Assembly: GCA_003504035.1 (NCBI GenBank)
Contig: DOBW01000148.1
Location: 1-6,586, forward strand
Length of the DNA stretch: 6,586 nt
Direction of reading: 5' to 3'
Origin: Rhodospirillaceae bacterium
Lineage (GTDB): Bacteria > Pseudomonadota > Alphaproteobacteria > UBA9219
Below are positions 5,769-6,586 of this stretch, piece by piece. The notes beneath the pieces were generated by a model. The model was given only the letters and a program-made list of their open reading frames with translations. It ran no database searches and was not told where the DNA came from. The position numbers and the translations under genes were made by a program. The stretch's first letter is position 1. Every line of letters begins with the position of its first letter.

Positions 5769-6194
5769 ATGAAATTGGGTCTTGTAACAACTTTCTTTTT
5801 TATAGCATTTATATCGATGACAGCGCCATCTTTCGCCCAGAGCGGAGATGTTATCATTGTCGACGACCCAGCAACTAAAAACGCAATCATAGAATTCAAC
5901 AATAAAATGAAAGATGTTGGAAAATCATGTGCACCAACGGCAAAAGGTGGAGATATGAATGAATTTATGGTAAAAGTGAACAAATGCGTCTGCAATCATT
6001 TATCTGAAATTTCGCCTCTACTTGAAACAAAAATAAAAGCTTTTTCGGAGCTCCTCAAGCGCAAACCAGAGCTGGCTAATCAAATGATTAAAATTAAAGG
6101 TCAGTTTGGCAACATCGTAATACGCCCCGAGGATCTAAAAAAGAACGCTATTAATTCATTAAATAAACAATATAACTGCCAGATGGATAAATAA
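5769..6194 (+). CDS. small secreted protein of unknown function, four cysteines
   Basis: I do not recognise this 141-residue protein. Residues 1-23 form a clear Sec signal peptide: Lys2, a hydrophobic core LVTTFFFIAFISM and cleavage after SFA, before Gln24. The mature part of about 118 residues is mostly helical in appearance and Lys-rich. It has four cysteines (54, 73, 75, 137), enough for two disulfides, with a CVC pair at 73-75. Its central part KIKAFSELLKRKPELANQM looks amphipathic. There is no lipobox and no membrane anchor after the signal, so a soluble periplasmic or exported protein is expected. AGGAG at 5757-5761, seven bases before the ATG, is a strong ribosome site. The gene is visibly AT-richer than its neighbours and rich in AAA, AAT and ATA codons. 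It lies wholly between the two copies of the 34-bp repeat, so it may be an acquired cassette. Confidence 0.82.
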   Translation: MKLGLVTTFFFIAFISMTAPSFAQSGDVIIVDDPATKNAIIEFNNKMKDVGKSCAPTAKGGDMNEFMVKVNKCVCNHLSEISPLLETKIKAFSELLKRKPELANQMIKIKGQFGNIVIRPEDLKKNAINSLNKQYNCQMDK

Positions 6195-6239
6195 TTACGT
6201 TCACCGCACAACGGACAAGACACTCTCAACCATCAGCCT

Positions 6240-6273
6240 CAGAACCGGAAGTGAAAAACGGCGGGGGTAATCA
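6240..6273 (+). repeat. 34-bp direct repeat, copy 2 (orphan copy of the NrdJ-like 3' end)
   Basis: This is an exact copy of 5706-5739, lying outside any gene. In the reductase reading frame the region upstream of it reads ...DKTLSTISLRTGSEKRRG-stop, against ...EKARASISLKPRSRTGSEKRRG-stop in the intact gene. It therefore looks like a diverged remnant of the same C-terminus, lacking four codons, rather than a generic short repeat. It ends two bases before the stop of the minus-strand fragment at 6276. Confidence 0.9.
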
Positions 6274-6275
6274 GC

Positions 6276-6503
6276 TCAATTTCCGCGAACAGGTTTAGGA
6301 TTACGGAAAAACTCTTTTTCCATTTTATTGGCTTTTAAAATAACGTCCAATTTGCCGTCATATTCGATACTCTTCATGGCATCGTCTATCATTTGTTTGA
6401 AGTGCGTATCATTGGGCGGCAACAACATCACGGCAGGAAAAACCTGTACACCAAGTCTACGCAATTTATTAAGGAATGTGAAGATGGGATGGTACGTGAT
6501 CAA
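6276..6503 (-). pseudogene. probable C-terminal remnant of a periplasmic solute-binding protein (SBP family 3-like)
   Basis: The frame encodes about 75 residues ending in the TGA at 6278-6276. The part VMLLPPNDTHFKQMIDDAMK, then SIEYDGKLDVIL and EKEFFRNPKP, resembles the C-terminus of amino-acid-type periplasmic binding proteins, where a hydrophobic strand is followed by DD..F..L.DDA...I...G and, in GltI-like members, an F-NP-P tail. No start is convincing: the only upstream codon is a TTG at 6503 with no ribosome site, and an in-frame TAA (6509-6507) sits directly against the 3' end of tRNA-Pro. The signal peptide and nearly all of the two-lobed domain are missing. I read it as a truncated gene remnant, but a short genuine hypothetical gene cannot be excluded, and the family assignment rests on weak pattern similarity. 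Confidence 0.4.
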
Positions 6504-6509
6504 AAATTA

Positions 6510-6586
6510 TGGTCGGGGCGGCGAGATTCGAACTCGCGACCTCCTGTTCCCAAAACAGGTGCGCTACCAGGCTGCGCTACGCCCCG
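6510..6586 (-). tRNA. tRNA-Pro, anticodon UGG, CCA encoded
   Basis: The reverse complement folds into a complete 77-base cloverleaf. The acceptor stem is CGGGGCG/CGCCCCG, with discriminator A and an encoded CCA (6512-6510). The D arm is GCGC-AGCCTGGTA-GCGC, the anticodon stem CCTGT/ACAGG encloses loop TTTGGGA with anticodon TGG, the variable loop is AGGTC, and the T arm is GCGAG-TTCGAAT-CTCGC. G37 after the anticodon is usual for proline tRNAs. The 5' end coincides with the last base of the window, so its promoter is not visible. An in-frame stop of the neighbouring gene remnant abuts its 3' end, a position often used as an integration site. Confidence 0.97.

Noticed and set aside
1..6586. 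CRISPR array, insertion sequence or integron
   Set aside because: No regularly spaced repeats, no transposase or integrase frame and no terminal inverted repeats are visible; the only long repeat is the pair at 5706 and 6240.

Overview
The window looks like a piece of an alphaproteobacterial chromosome of moderate GC. The main support is a divergent set of genes typical of that class: an NDUFA12-type complex I accessory subunit, a single-domain MlaD/MCE protein and a DUF2155 protein. A ~600-residue aminopeptidase P and a remodelled class II (B12-type) ribonucleotide reductase homologue also fit. The lineage within the class (for example a Rhodospirillales/Acetobacteraceae-like or Holosporales-like genome) cannot be settled from this sequence.

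Layout. Positions 1-231 hold the C-terminal end of a GH15 glucoamylase/trehalase-like hydrolase on the + strand. An M24B Xaa-Pro aminopeptidase (236-2032, +) follows almost without a gap. It meets head-on, two bases apart, a three-gene minus-strand operon: NDUFA12 (3312-2923), mlaD (2903-2409) and DUF2155 (2409-2035). A ~300-bp divergent regulatory region (3313-3624) carries a perfect DnaA-box sequence and several inverted repeats. It separates the operon from a large + gene (3625-5736) derived from the NrdJ reductase. After that come an AT-rich gene for a small secreted cysteine-containing protein (5769-6194), a probable fragment of a periplasmic solute-binding protein (6503-6276, -) and a complete tRNA-Pro(UGG) (6586-6510, -).

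Most notable content. The NrdJ-like protein is an uninterrupted 703-codon frame. It keeps recognisable N-terminal and C-terminal stretches of the class II reductase, but it lacks a block of several hundred residues carrying the first active-site cysteine. It also lacks an intact NPCSE catalytic motif, the phosphate-binding APTGT loop and the cysteine-bearing C-terminus, and it ends in a Lys/Arg-rich tail. It reads as a retained, non-catalytic reductase paralogue. Second, the last 34 bp of that gene (through its stop codon) recur exactly at 6240-6273, and the two copies bracket the AT-rich secreted-protein gene. That arrangement suggests an inserted or duplicated cassette between the reductase-like gene and the tRNA.

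How the genes relate. The minus-strand operon combines respiratory complex I assembly (NDUFA12) with envelope functions (MlaD lipid transport and an exported DUF2155 protein). The GH15 and aminopeptidase genes are housekeeping catabolic functions. I see no evidence that the reductase-like gene and the secreted-protein gene act together beyond their adjacency.
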